Positions 20,692 through 31,950 of a stretch of 64,000 nt of DNA are shown here, one piece after another. Source of the DNA: Phoma sp. XZ068. Taxonomy: Eukaryota; Ascomycota; Dothideomycetes; Pleosporales; Didymellaceae. The notes under the pieces were generated by a model. That model was given only the letters and a program-made list of their open reading frames with translations. It was not told the origin of the DNA and searched no databases. Where the stretch lies: the NCBI GenBank assembly GCA_004835665.1, contig RBKR01000016.1, positions 496,001 to 560,000 of the forward strand, in the 5' to 3' direction. The translations under genes and the position numbers were made by a program. How positions within the stretch are numbered: the first letter of the stretch is position 1; the number at the start of each line of letters is the position of its first letter.

Positions 20692-21922
20692 TCATTTCTT
20701 GCTGGTCTCCATCAGCTCTACGCCGGTCCGGACAACACCAATAGCGGCGCCTGTCTGTATTGCTTCACTCCCACCTCCACTGAGCCTGTACTCAATGTCC
20801 GCCAGTCCCGACATCCATGTCACCATAACTTGAGGAGGAACTTCGTTCTTGGCCAGTTCCTCACTCACTGTAGTAAGGATATCTGCAAGCGCCAAACCCT
20901 TCAACGTCTTCAAGTTGTTCACTGTTCGCAGACACTGTGTCATGTCGTTTGTAGAGAGCAGTGTGTCTAAAATGAACTTGATGTCTGAGGGGTGCGGTGC
21001 TGCGATGCAGTCGTAGATAGTGGTCTGCGTGATCTGGTCGCGTACAATTGTGCTTGGGTCGGCTGCTGGCTTTCCAGGTGGCTGCAGTGGTGTGCTAGAT
21101 GCATGGCAAGCTTGCAACACGTTGAGTGCTCGTCTCATATCGCCCTTACTGAGCGTCACTAGCGACTCTATGGCGTCTTGTGTGATGTTGACTTTCTCCT
21201 CTTCGACAACTTTGTCGACCAAATTTCTGATGTCTCGCTCCTTTAACGGCGAGAAGCGGAATCGCGTACATCGGGACAGGAGTGCCGGCGAGAGCTTGTG
21301 TGTGTAGTTTGCGATGATACAGAATCGAGTATTGGCAGTGTACTTCTCCATGATTCGTCGCAAGGCCATCTGCGCAGTTGAAGTCATGGCGTCTGCCTCA
21401 TCCAGGATGATCAACTTGAAGGTCGCAAGCGATGCATCCCCGGATTTTGGTGCAGCCGAGAAAATCTGCTTCGTACTGCTGAATGTCTTGATCTGCTCTC
21501 GAACGACATCGATACCTCTGTCGTCTGATGCGTTCAGCTCCAGCACCATCTGCCTCATGTTCTTATTGCCATAGATGCGTCGGGCTAGAGCGAGTACAGT
21601 CGATGTTTTGCCAGTTCCCGGTGGCCCGTAGAGAAGGAGATGTGGCAGCCTGTTGGAGTCGACGAATTTGTTAATCGTAGCTATGATGTCTTGGTGTCCT
21701 TCGACATCTGCGAGCGAATTTGGTCGATATTTTTCTACCCTAAGCTGAGGTCAGCCACTGCCTTAGAGATATGAACATGTTTACTGACCATGGCAACGAG
21801 TCCTCGGCCTCGACGGGCAGGTTGGCTGCACTTCTCTTGCCCTTTTTGGAATCTCCGCCAAAGCTGATCGAGGTGTCCGCAACGGGTGCGTCGATGTCCA
21901 TTTCATCCTCGATGTCCGACAT
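20692..21922 (-). CDS. RFC3: replication factor C subunit 3 (clamp-loader ATPase)
   Basis: A 393-residue AAA+ small subunit of the RFC clamp loader, which opens and loads PCNA on primed DNA in the nucleus. Exons are 21789-21922 and 20692-21739; the intron splits the Trp codon of LPWVEKYRP. Walker A GPPGTGKT lies at 83-90, Walker B DEAD at 158-161 and the SRC trans-acting arginine motif at 200-202. LELNASDDRGIDVVR and the C-terminal collar helices are intact. It matches yeast Rfc3 (human RFC5) better than Rfc2 or Rfc4. An acidic 40-residue N-terminal extension precedes the conserved start. The gene is divergent from ARPC3, with 292 bp between the starts. Confidence 0.95.
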
Positions 21923-22214
21923 GGTAGTGATGTGAAAGCTTCAATTAGATTTGACTGTTGACTTAAATCTTGACTGGCAAGGCAACAGGCAGTGTGCGAA
22001 TGTTCAAACGAAGACTTACACGGTATGACGACGCGATCTGGGAGACGCGACGGACGCGTTAATTGGCAGCTGCGACCAGCGCTGCTTAGTCACTCCCATC
22101 CCCGCGGCCTCAGCCCTATAGGCACACCTCACATCATGGAGCTGCGCCATCACCGCCGACCGAACCCCACGAAAGCTCCACACACCACAACGGCACCGGC
22201 AGCATACATTCAAG

Positions 22215-22980
22215 ATGCCTGTAAGGATGACACTAAACCCCGCGATCACATCACATGCAATGTTGTTCGCAATTGCTTCCTGTGGCTAACCCCGCCAGGC
22301 CTACCACTCCGTCTTCCTGGAGGAGCCCAACCAGCAGCTAATTGGTACCTCCCTCCACCACCATACAGTCATACACAGACTGACAAATGCACCAGGAAAC
22401 TTCGCCCTCCTCCCTCTCCGCACACGAACCCGTGGTCCCGCACAGCAGCTCCCAGCACTTCCCGCAGATGTAACAGAGCTCACCATCGATGCATCACACG
22501 AGTCGTACGACCCTCTCGACGAGATCCTCGCCCTCTTCCGCGCAAACACATTCTTCCGCAACTTTGAGATCAAGGGTCCCGCCGACCGCGTGCTGATCTA
22601 CGGCATTCTGTATGTGAGCGAGGTCCTGGGTAAGATCAAGCCAGGAATGGGGCGGAGGGAAGCTGAGAAGGTGCGTCCAGACAATATTCCGCATTGCGGA
22701 GGTTATAGACAAGGTTTACTGATGTATAATTCAGGCTGTGATGAACCTCGCACTCGACACCAACTTCTCGATCCCCGGCGACGCTGGGTTCCCCTTGAAC
22801 CAGGCTTTTGAGGCACCGCCAGACAGGAACTCGGCCGAGATCTTGAGACAGTACATTATGCAGATGCGACAAGAGCTGGCTACAAGGTTACTCAACAGGG
22901 TGTACGCGGATGAGACAGGCGCACCTAGCAAGTGGTGGCTGAGCTACACAAAGAGGAAGTTCATGGGCAAGGCGCTGTAG
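22215..22980 (+). CDS. ARPC3: Arp2/3 complex subunit 3 (p21-Arc)
   Basis: A 190-residue subunit of the Arp2/3 complex, which nucleates branched actin at cortical patches and endocytic sites. Four exons: 22215-22220, 22299-22344, 22396-22670 and 22735-22980. The first coding exon is only ATG CCT, followed by GTAAGG. Phases are consistent throughout. Recognisable text includes AYHSVFLEEP, IGNFALLPLRT, DPLDEILALFRAN, VLIYGILYVSEVL, and the C-terminal KWWLSYTKRKFMGKAL typical of ARPC3. Length agrees with the family (about 175-190). Divergent from RFC3 and convergent with TRM6, with 192 bp between the stops. Confidence 0.95.
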
Positions 22981-23172
22981 ATGTGAAGAAGACGTAGAAG
23001 CACGAGGAGAATCGACATCCATTTCAAGACACATTCAGTGATCCTTGTGAGAGTGACACAGTCTAATAATAATTCAGCGTGCATAGAGATTGCGAAAAAT
23101 TCACGACATGACAATAAACGAGACGTCCGTCCACGCTCGATTTCATTTTGTTCTCATTAATGGCATTCAACC

Positions 23173-25026
23173 TCAACTCTCAACAGGCGTCTCCACCGCA
23201 CTCGACTCTGCAGGCGTCTCTACTGCCGTCTTCCTCTTCTTCCTTGTCCCATGCCCCCTCGCCTCCACCCGTCCCTCAACCGGTATAACGCGTGTGGCGG
23301 TGAACAAATACCCCTCCGCACCACCCTTGCTAGTCATCATAGGATGTGTCCGCTCGGGCAGCACCTGCCACTGCCTCGCCCTCGCCGTCTGCAAGCTCGG
23401 TGCAAGCAACAACGTAGGGTTGACAGGGAAATCCTCATCTTCCTCGTTCGCATGCGCATTCACATCCTCTTCCAGCACTCTCTTGCCATTCTGCTGTGCA
23501 CCCGTACCAAACTCCCTCGCGATAAACGCCGCGCGCCGTTCCTTGGAATAACAGTCCACAAGCTCGACGAGCGGCTCGACATTCTGGTGGTACACAACTA
23601 CCTTCCCTCCGCCCCTAACTAGCGGAACCAACTCCCTCAGCACACCCTTGACGTCCATGCTCGTTGCCACTACTAACCCGTCGAATCCACCCCGTTTCGT
23701 CTCATCGACTACGCGCTTCGTCTTCTCCCATCGTCTGCGCTTCTTGTAGTAGTTCCCCCGCTTGCTGCTCTTCATGCTTTCCAGCTCGGCTGCCGAGAGG
23801 AGCTCGGGCTCGATGTAGCTCGGGTCGTCTTGGGGTGAGAGAAGGGATAGCCAGGAGAGCGACTTGAGGTGCTTGTACAAGGGGTGTGAGGGTGAGGGCT
23901 GGCCGACGTCATAGCCGAAATATTTGAGGCAGGCGAGGTTGGGTTGGTTGTTCGGATGGAGGATGGTGAGTGTGTTTGTGTAGGCGGACATTTGGGGGAT
24001 GTGTGGGCTTGGAGGCTTTCGCGGGCGGTTGGAGGGATCGGAGGGGGTGGTGTCGGCGTCGACGTCGGGCATGGCTGTGTCGGGTTCGGCGTCGTTTGCG
24101 GGGGGTTCTGGTGTGGCCTCCTCCTCATCGGAGGTGTCGTCATCTTCCTCGGTAGGGTACAAGAGGCCCATCTTCTCGGCGAGAGCTGCGGTGACAAGGC
24201 CGCCAGTGTCGTCGACTACGAGCCAGCGTCCTCCACCAATTTGGCTGACGCCGTCTTCAGCTGTGAGGAGGCGGCTCTTTGCGCCGCAGTGGATGTTTGA
24301 CCAACTGCAGATTAGACCAAGCAAATCTTCTCTCAACTCCATGATCCTGTATGCCTCCTTCTCCAGAATGTGCTCGGTGAGCCTCCCTACGTCCAATGGC
24401 AGCGCTGTGAATCTCCTCAAGAACTTCCGTGACTTCCTGAGTGTGTACTTGGCCAACGAAAACGCCGTCTTCTCGCTGATGGCCTGATGCGATGCCATAA
24501 TCTTCGCGATTATCTCCTTCCCTGACCCAGTGCCAGCCTTCTTCAGCTCTTCGATTTCTTCCATAGTGAGGGTCTGCCGTGTTGCATCGTCGACAGTTAG
24601 GCGGTTGTTGCGCATGAGCACCTCACCATCAGCGCCTACAATGTCGAACCCAGTGCCGCTTTCTGCATTGTCGTCTGTTTCTTCCGCTGCGGGTGGAGGC
24701 GCGTGGCCGTCTCCTACTGCTTCTGCATGCAGCTCTGCGGCTGGTACGACGCGCAATTCGGTTTTCGCTTTGCCGTCATCTTTGTCGAGGAGCTCGTATG
24801 TGAGGTAGTACGGTCGGCCGATGAGGAGGTTTGAATTGAAGGTTCCGAACTTTCCCAGGAAAATATTTCTACACTGACATGAGCAAAGCTGCCTTATATC
24901 CAAGGCGACATGGAGGGCTCACTCCGGCTATGCGACGTACGTGTTGGGTTTGAGCTCTACAATCTTCAAGATGCTCGAGGGCAGGCGCAACGCGACATGC
25001 GTATTGGGCCGTATGTGGGAATGCAT
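23173..25026 (-). CDS. TRM6: tRNA (adenine-58-N1)-methyltransferase non-catalytic subunit
   Basis: A 593-residue partner of the catalytic subunit Trm61; together they form m1A58 in tRNAs, in the nucleus in yeast. Exons 24941-25026 and 23173-24868; the joined N-terminus (IRPNTHVALRLPS, VELKPNTNIFLGKFGTF, LIGRPYYLTYE) is the family hallmark. Further markers are TAFSLAKYTLRKSRKFLRRF and the Rossmann-like region around RWLVVDDTGGLV. No catalytic SAM motif is present, as expected for Trm6. A low-complexity acidic/Pro insert near residue 300 and a basic C-terminal tail are lineage-specific. Shares a promoter with the MINDY-type gene. Confidence 0.92.
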
Positions 25027-25501
25027 GCTGAATGGTTGCTGGGTGTCGCTCCTTCCGTGTAAGATCACCAAGGCATGTGCGACAGCTAAGCTCTTCTAAG
25101 CCGTATGTGGTGACCGTTGCGACAGGCGTAAGCTCCAGATGTTCCTAGAACGGTAAAAGTTGGTCGCGGGCGAAAAACGGCCGTCTCGAAATTCACATGC
25201 GCCTGCTCCCCACACCGCGCCACAGCACCACCTGTGGCGCAGCTGTCGATTACGTAGCTCCTGCACCGGGTCGCAGCTTCCGCATTACTACACGGCTGGC
25301 CGCGTATGCGCGAGGGTATTACGCCACACGTTTCCTGTATCTCTTCTTCCACAATCGCATAATTAGGACTCCCAATACTCTTGTCTTGGCCTGATACGGA
25401 AGCCAAGCTTCTACTCTTCCCAAACACCCGCCCTCGCGGCTTGGAGCTTACTTGCTCACCAACTACCCACACCCAGCGTTCACATCACCACCACCTACGC
25501 C
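25027..25501. promoter_or_regulatory. divergent promoter region of TRM6 and the MINDY deubiquitinase
   Basis: 475 bp between divergent starts. Pyrimidine- and CACC-rich sequence lies just before the MINDY start (25470-25500). No other coding signal seen. Confidence 0.5.
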
Positions 25502-28411
25502 ATGGTGATGAAACCCTCCGCAGACGCAGGCCTTGTGCCGGCGCCTCTCTCGAAAGCGAACCCTCCATATCCCCTCACACCGGGCGAAGAGCTCCCACCC
25601 ACTGTTTCCACCTCGTCGGCGCACAACACCTACCCTGCAGGCTCCAGCAGTACCCCGGCCTTCAATTCCCAGACGCCAGGCACAGCGCCCCAACACAAAG
25701 ATGACGATCTCCTGGACGAGTCCGACTACAGCGACGAAGACTGGGACAAGTCTGACGATGACGACGCATGGGACGACCCTAGTCCGATAGGCATGCCCGA
25801 CGCGTTGAAGCCCGCAGGAGGAAAGGCACCAGCTACATCATCCAGCACCCCAAATGCGATACCAGATGCGCTGAGGGCGGGTCCGCCGGCAGGTGTGCCT
25901 ATCAAGAAGTCTTGGGAGAACATCTCCCCAATGGCGACTGGAGCCAGTGGTGTTTCATATGGCGGCGCAAGCACGATATCGAACGACGGCTCATCTGGCT
26001 CTGTACCGCTCAAAACAAACAACCCTTATTTGAAAATGCAGACCACTGGGCAGAGCACATTCGATTCTGAGAATGTCTGGGGAGATTCGCAAGGGCAGTC
26101 TCAACGCTTCGATCCAGTGGAGCTTCCTGCCTTTCAGACCCCGGCTACGCCCACGAACAACATGGCCAACCTAAACCTCAATGATAACGCATCTCAACAG
26201 CAAAGGAAGCCTTCTGTTGACCAGCCACCTCTCATCGCGCTGGAGACTGCTACCCCTCATTCCGAGCATCCAAGAGACGACTCTCCCAGTGCCAACCCAT
26301 GGAGCACACCAGCAGACGCTGCGCCACTCAATGGGCGGCCTGAAGCCAGTACACGTGGGCAAGAACCGGATGTGTGGAAGCAAAATGAGCCTACAAGGCA
26401 GACCCATGCACTTCCTCACCCTAACCATACTGCCGGAAACGTGGAGCCAAGGCAAAACCCCACGGCCCAATTTCAACAACAGCAGAGCTCTACTTACACA
26501 CCACAACCACATGAGTCAGGTATCCAGTCCACACCACCGCATGCAGACCATGACTTTGCCGCACCGGCGGGCCAGCCAAACTATGCACCTCCTCCCGCCC
26601 CTCAATCGCAGCCTCCTCCCGTTCCCCATACCCAGGAACAGCCGCCACACTTCACCCCACAGCGACCCCCGTCGCAGGATGAGCCACTGCCGCCACTCCC
26701 CCCGAGGAGGTCAACAGAAGAGCAGCCGCCGCCGTTCCCACCAAGACCGCTTGAGACAGGTATCATCGGAGCCACATCCTCCGGGCCCGAATCGCCAAAT
26801 ACAGCTATGAACCGGCAAAGGAGAGAACACTACCAGATCAAGCACATTCGTTGGCACGATGTTAACAAACCTGGTCTTCGCACCTCGCCTATCCTGACTC
26901 AAAACCTGAATGGACCATGCCCTTTGCTCGCTTTGGTGAATGCACTAGTGCTGTCAACTCCAGCTGGTATCGAAACTGCTCTGGTAGAGACGCTTCGCAC
27001 ACGAGAGCAAGTAAGCCTGGGCCTGCTGCTCGACGCTGTCTTCGACGAGCTCATGTCAGGACGGCGAGGAGATGCGGCGCAAGAGCTTCCGGATGTCAGC
27101 GATTTGTACAAGTTTCTCCTCGCTTTGCATACCGGCTTGAACGTCAACCCGATGTTTGTACCTGATACGGAAGCTACCCATGGCAATGCTGCACTCGTAA
27201 ACCGCCCAGGTGCCAAGGCTGGAGGTTTCGAGAACACGTCTGACATGAGGCTATACCGTACATTTGATATCCCATTGATCCATGGGTGGCTGCCAGAAGA
27301 AGGTACTGAGGCATACCAAGCTTTCGAACGTGTGGCGAAGTCGTACGAGACATCTCAATATGTTCAATTCCAGGAAGAAGAGTTGGACGCAAAGTTGCAG
27401 TCTGGTCAGCCCTTGACGGACAGCGAGCAACAGATGTTCACTGATATTCATGCCATCAAGGAGTTCTTGAGCCGCTGGCCCACTCAACTGACAGATCATG
27501 GTTTGAAGGTCATGAAGGATAGCTTGCAGCCTGGTCAGGTTGCAATCCTGTTCCGCAACGACCATTTCTCAACTGTATTCAAGGATCCTCGATCACAAAA
27601 CCTTGTCACACTAGTGACAGACCAAGGTTACTCGACTCACGACGAGATCGTCTGGGAGTCTTTGATCGATGTCAATGGCATGGGAAGCGGGCTCTTCTCG
27701 GGTGACTTCCGGCCCGTTGGTAATCACGATTCAGCTCCTCAGGGAGCGATCCAGCAGCAGCAGCAGCAGCAGGCTCCGGTCGTTGACAACAACCATGGTT
27801 GGACGAACGTTCCAACCCGACGACCAAACCAACAGCAATCGGCCTCTGCGACAGAACCTGGCGCTCAAGTTGAGGAGCCAACCTCCCCTACTGGCCTTAG
27901 CAGGGCTGAACAAGAAGACCACGATCTAGCTCTAGCGCTTCAACTTCAAGAGGAAGAAGAGGATCGCGAAAGACGTGAAGCTGAACAGCGTGTGCGAGAC
28001 AATCAGGCGTCGGAGAACGCGATAGCAGCGCGAGCACGCCAGCCACCCGTTAATCGCAGAGCCTCTCGACCTGGAGAACAGCCGCCAGTGATCCCACCGC
28101 GCCGCAACAACATCACAGGTTATAGGCCCAATGAAGGTCCGGCACCACCACCAACTTACGAAGAAGCTTCCACAGCGCCGCAATACGTTCCGCCTCCAGG
28201 CCACCCTGCGAATCCAGGCGCGCCACTGCCGGGTCAAGGCAGTGCTTATCAAAGCAATGGCGGTGGACCCCCTCCTGGAGCTGGTCCCTCAGGCAGACGG
28301 TATTCGGGTCGACAGCCCTCGGGCTCAAATATCGGAAGACCTGGAAGGCGGCAGAGTGCTGGGGTGGTGGGACCGAATGGCGAGGAACGGGAAAAGTGCG
28401 TTGTCATGTAG
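25502..28411 (+). CDS. MINDY-family (K48-ubiquitin) deubiquitinase with C-terminal CaaX box
   Basis: A single-exon protein of 969 residues. The catalytic domain (about 440-720) is of the MINDY-1/2 type (formerly DUF544; Miy1 in yeast), cysteine proteases that trim K48-linked ubiquitin chains. Visible: IKHIRWHDV, then QNLNGPCPLLALVNAL with the probable catalytic Cys473, and later RNDHFSTVFK with the probable His688. The N-terminal 440 residues are Pro/Gln/Ser-rich and disordered, with PPLPPRR-type SH3-binding motifs. After the domain comes a polyglutamine run coded by CAG repeats near 27752, then LALALQLQEEEEDRERREAE, resembling a ubiquitin-interacting motif. The protein ends CVVM, a CaaX box, so prenylation and membrane association are plausible. 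Starting at the first ATG (MVMKPSADAG) is the simplest choice. Confidence 0.9.
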   Translation: MVMKPSADAGLVPAPLSKANPPYPLTPGEELPPTVSTSSAHNTYPAGSSSTPAFNSQTPGTAPQHKDDDLLDESDYSDEDWDKSDDDDAWDDPSPIGMPDALKPAGGKAPATSSSTPNAIPDALRAGPPAGVPIKKSWENISPMATGASGVSYGGASTISNDGSSGSVPLKTNNPYLKMQTTGQSTFDSENVWGDSQGQSQRFDPVELPAFQTPATPTNNMANLNLNDNASQQQRKPSVDQPPLIALETATPHSEHPRDDSPSANPWSTPADAAPLNGRPEASTRGQEPDVWKQNEPTRQTHALPHPNHTAGNVEPRQNPTAQFQQQQSSTYTPQPHESGIQSTPPHADHDFAAPAGQPNYAPPPAPQSQPPPVPHTQEQPPHFTPQRPPSQDEPLPPLPPRRSTEEQPPPFPPRPLETGIIGATSSGPESPNTAMNRQRREHYQIKHIRWHDVNKPGLRTSPILTQNLNGPCPLLALVNALVLSTPAGIETALVETLRTREQVSLGLLLDAVFDELMSGRRGDAAQELPDVSDLYKFLLALHTGLNVNPMFVPDTEATHGNAALVNRPGAKAGGFENTSDMRLYRTFDIPLIHGWLPEEGTEAYQAFERVAKSYETSQYVQFQEEELDAKLQSGQPLTDSEQQMFTDIHAIKEFLSRWPTQLTDHGLKVMKDSLQPGQVAILFRNDHFSTVFKDPRSQNLVTLVTDQGYSTHDEIVWESLIDVNGMGSGLFSGDFRPVGNHDSAPQGAIQQQQQQQAPVVDNNHGWTNVPTRRPNQQQSASATEPGAQVEEPTSPTGLSRAEQEDHDLALALQLQEEEEDRERREAEQRVRDNQASENAIAARARQPPVNRRASRPGEQPPVIPPRRNNITGYRPNEGPAPPPTYEEASTAPQYVPPPGHPANPGAPLPGQGSAYQSNGGGPPPGAGPSGRRYSGRQPSGSNIGRPGRRQSAGVVGPNGEEREKCVVM

Positions 28412-29091
28412 ACACGCATCAGTCTTTACCCATCACATTCTTCACTGCTGATAGACCCGGGAATTAGGAGATTTACGTGGCATTGTCAGTCGCATTGTAC
28501 GATAAGCTAAGCCGTGGCTTTGTTTTCTGATTATACCCAGGCGTTGCATTTGTTTCCGACTAAATAGCTCCAGCTACAATGATAACTAATGTTAAGGCTT
28601 CTTACACCCGTCACGTATTCGTCAACCTTCCTTTCCTTCCCACTCGGTGAATGACATCATGCGGAAGAGCATCAGGCTGTATGCTAGATGTTGTGCAGCG
28701 ACATGTGCATGCTCGCAACGCCTATGACGCAATGTCAGATCCTCCTGCTTGGCGCCTGCCTCTTATTCCTCCAACCCGGGAGGCCCAACACAGATCACTG
28801 CCTTCTGTTCCAAAGTGTGGGGCCCCGCATCTTCAAGAATGCCTTGGCTGTGTGAAACATTAAGCCTTGGCTGGACTGTCAAGAGTCGGATTGGCACAAA
28901 AAAGCACTCTGGGGTCAAGCCACCCGTCCTCTTGATGTCATGGGTGAGGGTGCATCATGCGACAATACACGGTCACAGAGAGCGCGAGCCGTCGCAATGA
29001 TGTTCCAGGAGATGTATATGTCTGGCTCTGCTCGCTCATCTTATCCCATCACTTCTCCTTCGTGTGAAATATCCAACTTTCGACGTGCGTC
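28412..29091. other. intergenic spacer upstream of the MFS gene
   Basis: 680 bp after the MINDY stop and before the transporter start. No gene or motif copy recognised. Confidence 0.45.
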
Positions 29092-30871
29092 ATGGCTACA
29101 GTAGAGAAAGGCCAGCCTACAGCTGTGCCAGATACGGAACGAGATCCAAATTACGGCGAAGGCGAGCACATGGATCAGTCGCAAACTGACCGTATCATCA
29201 AAGGTGACAAGGTAGAGCTCCAAGACAGTGATGCTTGGGAGTGCTTAGGCTACTCTTTCAAGACTTGGCGGAAATGGTAAGCCACATCGAATACCTCCAC
29301 AGTTTCATACTGATGTCCTACCAGGCAAATTCTGATCGTCGTATTCTTCATCCAGATCAGCATCAACACAAATGCCTCCATGTACTCGCATGGCGTCTCC
29401 TTTGTGCACAAGGAGTTCGGCGTTAGCGAGCAAGTAGCCCGCATCCCTCAAGCACTTTTCCTCATCGCATACGGGTTTGGTTGCGAGCTGTGGGCGCCAT
29501 GGTCTGAAGAGTATGGGCGCTGGCCCATTCAGCAGCTCAGCTTGTTCCTCGTCAATCTATGGCAGATCCCGTGCGCGTTATCCAAGAACTATGCTACTAT
29601 TCTTGTGTTTAGGATCTTGGGTGGTCTGTCGACTGCCGGTGGATCTGTAACGCTCGGTGTGCTGGCGGATATGTGGGAGCCAGATGAGCAGGAGTATGCA
29701 GTTGCATTCCTGGTGCTCTCATCTGTTGGAGGTTCTGTCGTTGGAGCCATCATCGGTGCGTTCGTTGAGGCACGAATGTCGTTACCATGGTAAGTTATGA
29801 TAGCTACACAGCGATATAATCATCACTAACCATGTGTAGGATCTTCTGGGTTCAGCTCATCATGGGGGGGTTCGTCCAGGCCGTTCATTTCTTCTGCAAT
29901 CCCGAGACTAGATCGACTATCCTGCTTGATCGTGAAGCGAAAAGAAGACGTAAGACTGGCGAGGATCCGAACATATACGGGCCCAACGAGATCCGTGGCG
30001 GCCACAAAATCAGTGCCAAAGAATGTGCGACTATCTTTTGGAGGCCATTCTACATGTTCTTCACGGAACCCATCGTCCTGTGGCTTTCACTTCTCAGCGG
30101 CTTTAGCGACGCCCTAATCTTCACGTTCCTCGAAGGCTTCAAGCCCGTCTATGAACAATGGGGTTTCGGCATCGTCCAACTCGGCCTCGCCTTCATACCC
30201 ATCTTAATCGGCTACTTCCTTGCCTACCTCTCATACATGCCCAGCATAATCCGCTTCCGGCGCAAGCGCAAGCAGAACCCCGGCTCCGTCGCGCCTGAAA
30301 CCCGCCTCTGGTGGCTACTTTTCCTCGCACCGCTAGAGTTCCTGGGAATGATGGGGTTCGCGTGGACGAGTCTGGGACCAGACTACGGAATTCCGTGGAT
30401 TGCACCGATGATATTCACAACGCTTGTTGCCATGGCAAATGTAAGCTTGCCGACTTCAACTTACTCAAGTGAAAGATTACAATGCTAATGCTCGTCTAGT
30501 ACGCCATCTACCAATCCTCAATCGACTACCAGACCGCCGCTTACGGTCCGTACGCTGCTTCAGCAACGGGTGGTAACGATCTCGCGCGAGACTTCATGGC
30601 CGGCGTTGCAGCTTTGTATTCGACACCGCTGTACAAGAATATCCCGGGAAGGCCTGTGCAGTATGCGTCTACGCTGCTTGCTTGTCTTGCTGTCGTGGTC
30701 ACTATCCCGATCTATATCGTGTATTGGAAGGGTCCGGAGATCAGGGCTAAGAGTAAGTTTGCGCAGAGTCTGGATAAGACGAGGGAGGAGAGGACAGAGA
30801 AGAGGAGGAAGAGTAGTTTAGTGGGGTTGCAGGGGGAGAAGGCTGGACGGGAGCATTTGGAGAGGGTGTAG
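29092..30871 (+). CDS. MFS drug:proton antiporter-type transporter
   Basis: A 540-residue major-facilitator protein, DHA1/polyamine-exporter-like, in the plasma membrane by family. Exons 29092-29276, 29325-29789, 29840-30440 and 30500-30871; all junctions keep phase, and two of them split a Trp codon. A hydrophilic N-terminal tail of about 60 residues precedes the first helix (ILIVVFFIQISI). Typical text: PQALFLIAYGFGCELWAPWSEEYGRWPI for the loop 2-3 motif, ILGGLSTAGGSVTLGVLADMWEPDEQ, and SSVGGSVVGAIIGAFVE near the antiporter motif C. A central cytosolic loop contains RRRKTGEDPNIYGPNE. The last helix (LLACLAVVVTIPIYIVYW) precedes a basic tail. Substrate cannot be told. The second motif cluster begins 79 bp after its stop. 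Confidence 0.92.
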
Positions 30872-31950
30872 CGAGGCTGAATGGATGGGGGATGATGCGG
30901 TAGGATTGTCGATAATGCAATATAACCGCTTAGCGGGAGTCCTTCTCCTGCACTGCATTCTTTAGCCTGGAAGAGCAGATGAGTAGGCAAGGCTGAGTGG
31001 TGCCGCCGCTGCCTTGTCACGCTCATGGCTCCTCTGCGGCGCTAGAGATTGCAGTGCTCTCCTCGACTTGCTGGTTGGTGTCAATATCGTGCTTTGCTAT
31101 TGGCTTGTGTCACATCAACTGGATCTTACCCCGGCACAACAGGCTCATCGTTTACGCTAAAGATTGCAGTGCAACCATCCTATTGTCGCCGTAGTCTTGG
31201 CTACAGTAGGCTTCAGGAATCGGGAAAAAATGGCTGTGTAAATGCACTGCAATCTTTAGCGTGGAAGAGACCGCTGTCTGCCCCCTGTTACCCTAATCCA
31301 TAGCCTTCGACACGGAAGAGTGCAGGCCTGCCGCTCGAAACTGACCATTCACGCTGCCTGCAGGCACTGCAATCTCTAGTGTGGTAGAGAAGCCAAGAGA
31401 GGGATGTGTGGTTCTACGGCTATTGTTGGCTTTCCATTGTTGCTTAAATCAATGTCCAAGAGCTAAGAAGGTTCGTCAACGGTCTTCCGCGTGCTCATGA
31501 CCATGCTCTTCGCGACTGGAGAATTAACTATACCTAGGAGGCAACGAGGCAAGAATTTACGGACACCGTACTCGACGCTGCTGTGCTTAAGTGTACAGAT
31601 AGGCGTAAACGTGCCGGTTTAGAAAGGCTTTAAGGACCTGTTTGTAAAGATGCATCCGCAACATCAACCTGCAACAATAATGCTGAACGAGAAAATCGCA
31701 ACGTATTCAGCTGGGTATGGTAGGTGCTCGCAGTGAGCTGAGCAAGAGCGCAACATCGGAGTATAGTCACTGCCACATGCATGTCACATTCAGGAAGGGG
31801 GGCTAGGCAAAGATACGATATCATTGGGGGTAAATTGCGCGCTTATAATACAAGCACGTTCATAGAGATGCGGAGAAAGCAAAACAAGAGTATCTCTACA
31901 ATAACAGCCATAGCTTGCTGGATAGTGAAAACTATTCATACTAGCCTCAG
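30872..31950. other. gene-free region with the second motif cluster
   Basis: 1.1 kb between the MFS stop and the stop of the converging 279-residue gene. The left half carries five motif copies (30950-31381). The right half, 31382-31950, shows nothing recognisable. Confidence 0.6.
30950..31381. repeat. second cluster of the 18-bp motif, five copies in mixed orientation
   Basis: Forward at 30950, reverse at 31040 and 31155, forward at 31244 and 31364. Spacings are 90, 115, 89 and 120 bp, an alternation of about 90 and 117. The copies at 31155 and 31244 match the core exactly. The forward copies are followed by the same purine-rich TGGAAGAG-like extension seen in the 10-14 kb array. Inverted pairs occur both facing inward (30950/31040) and outward (31155/31244), so a single transposon with fixed terminal repeats does not explain all copies. 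Confidence 0.85.
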
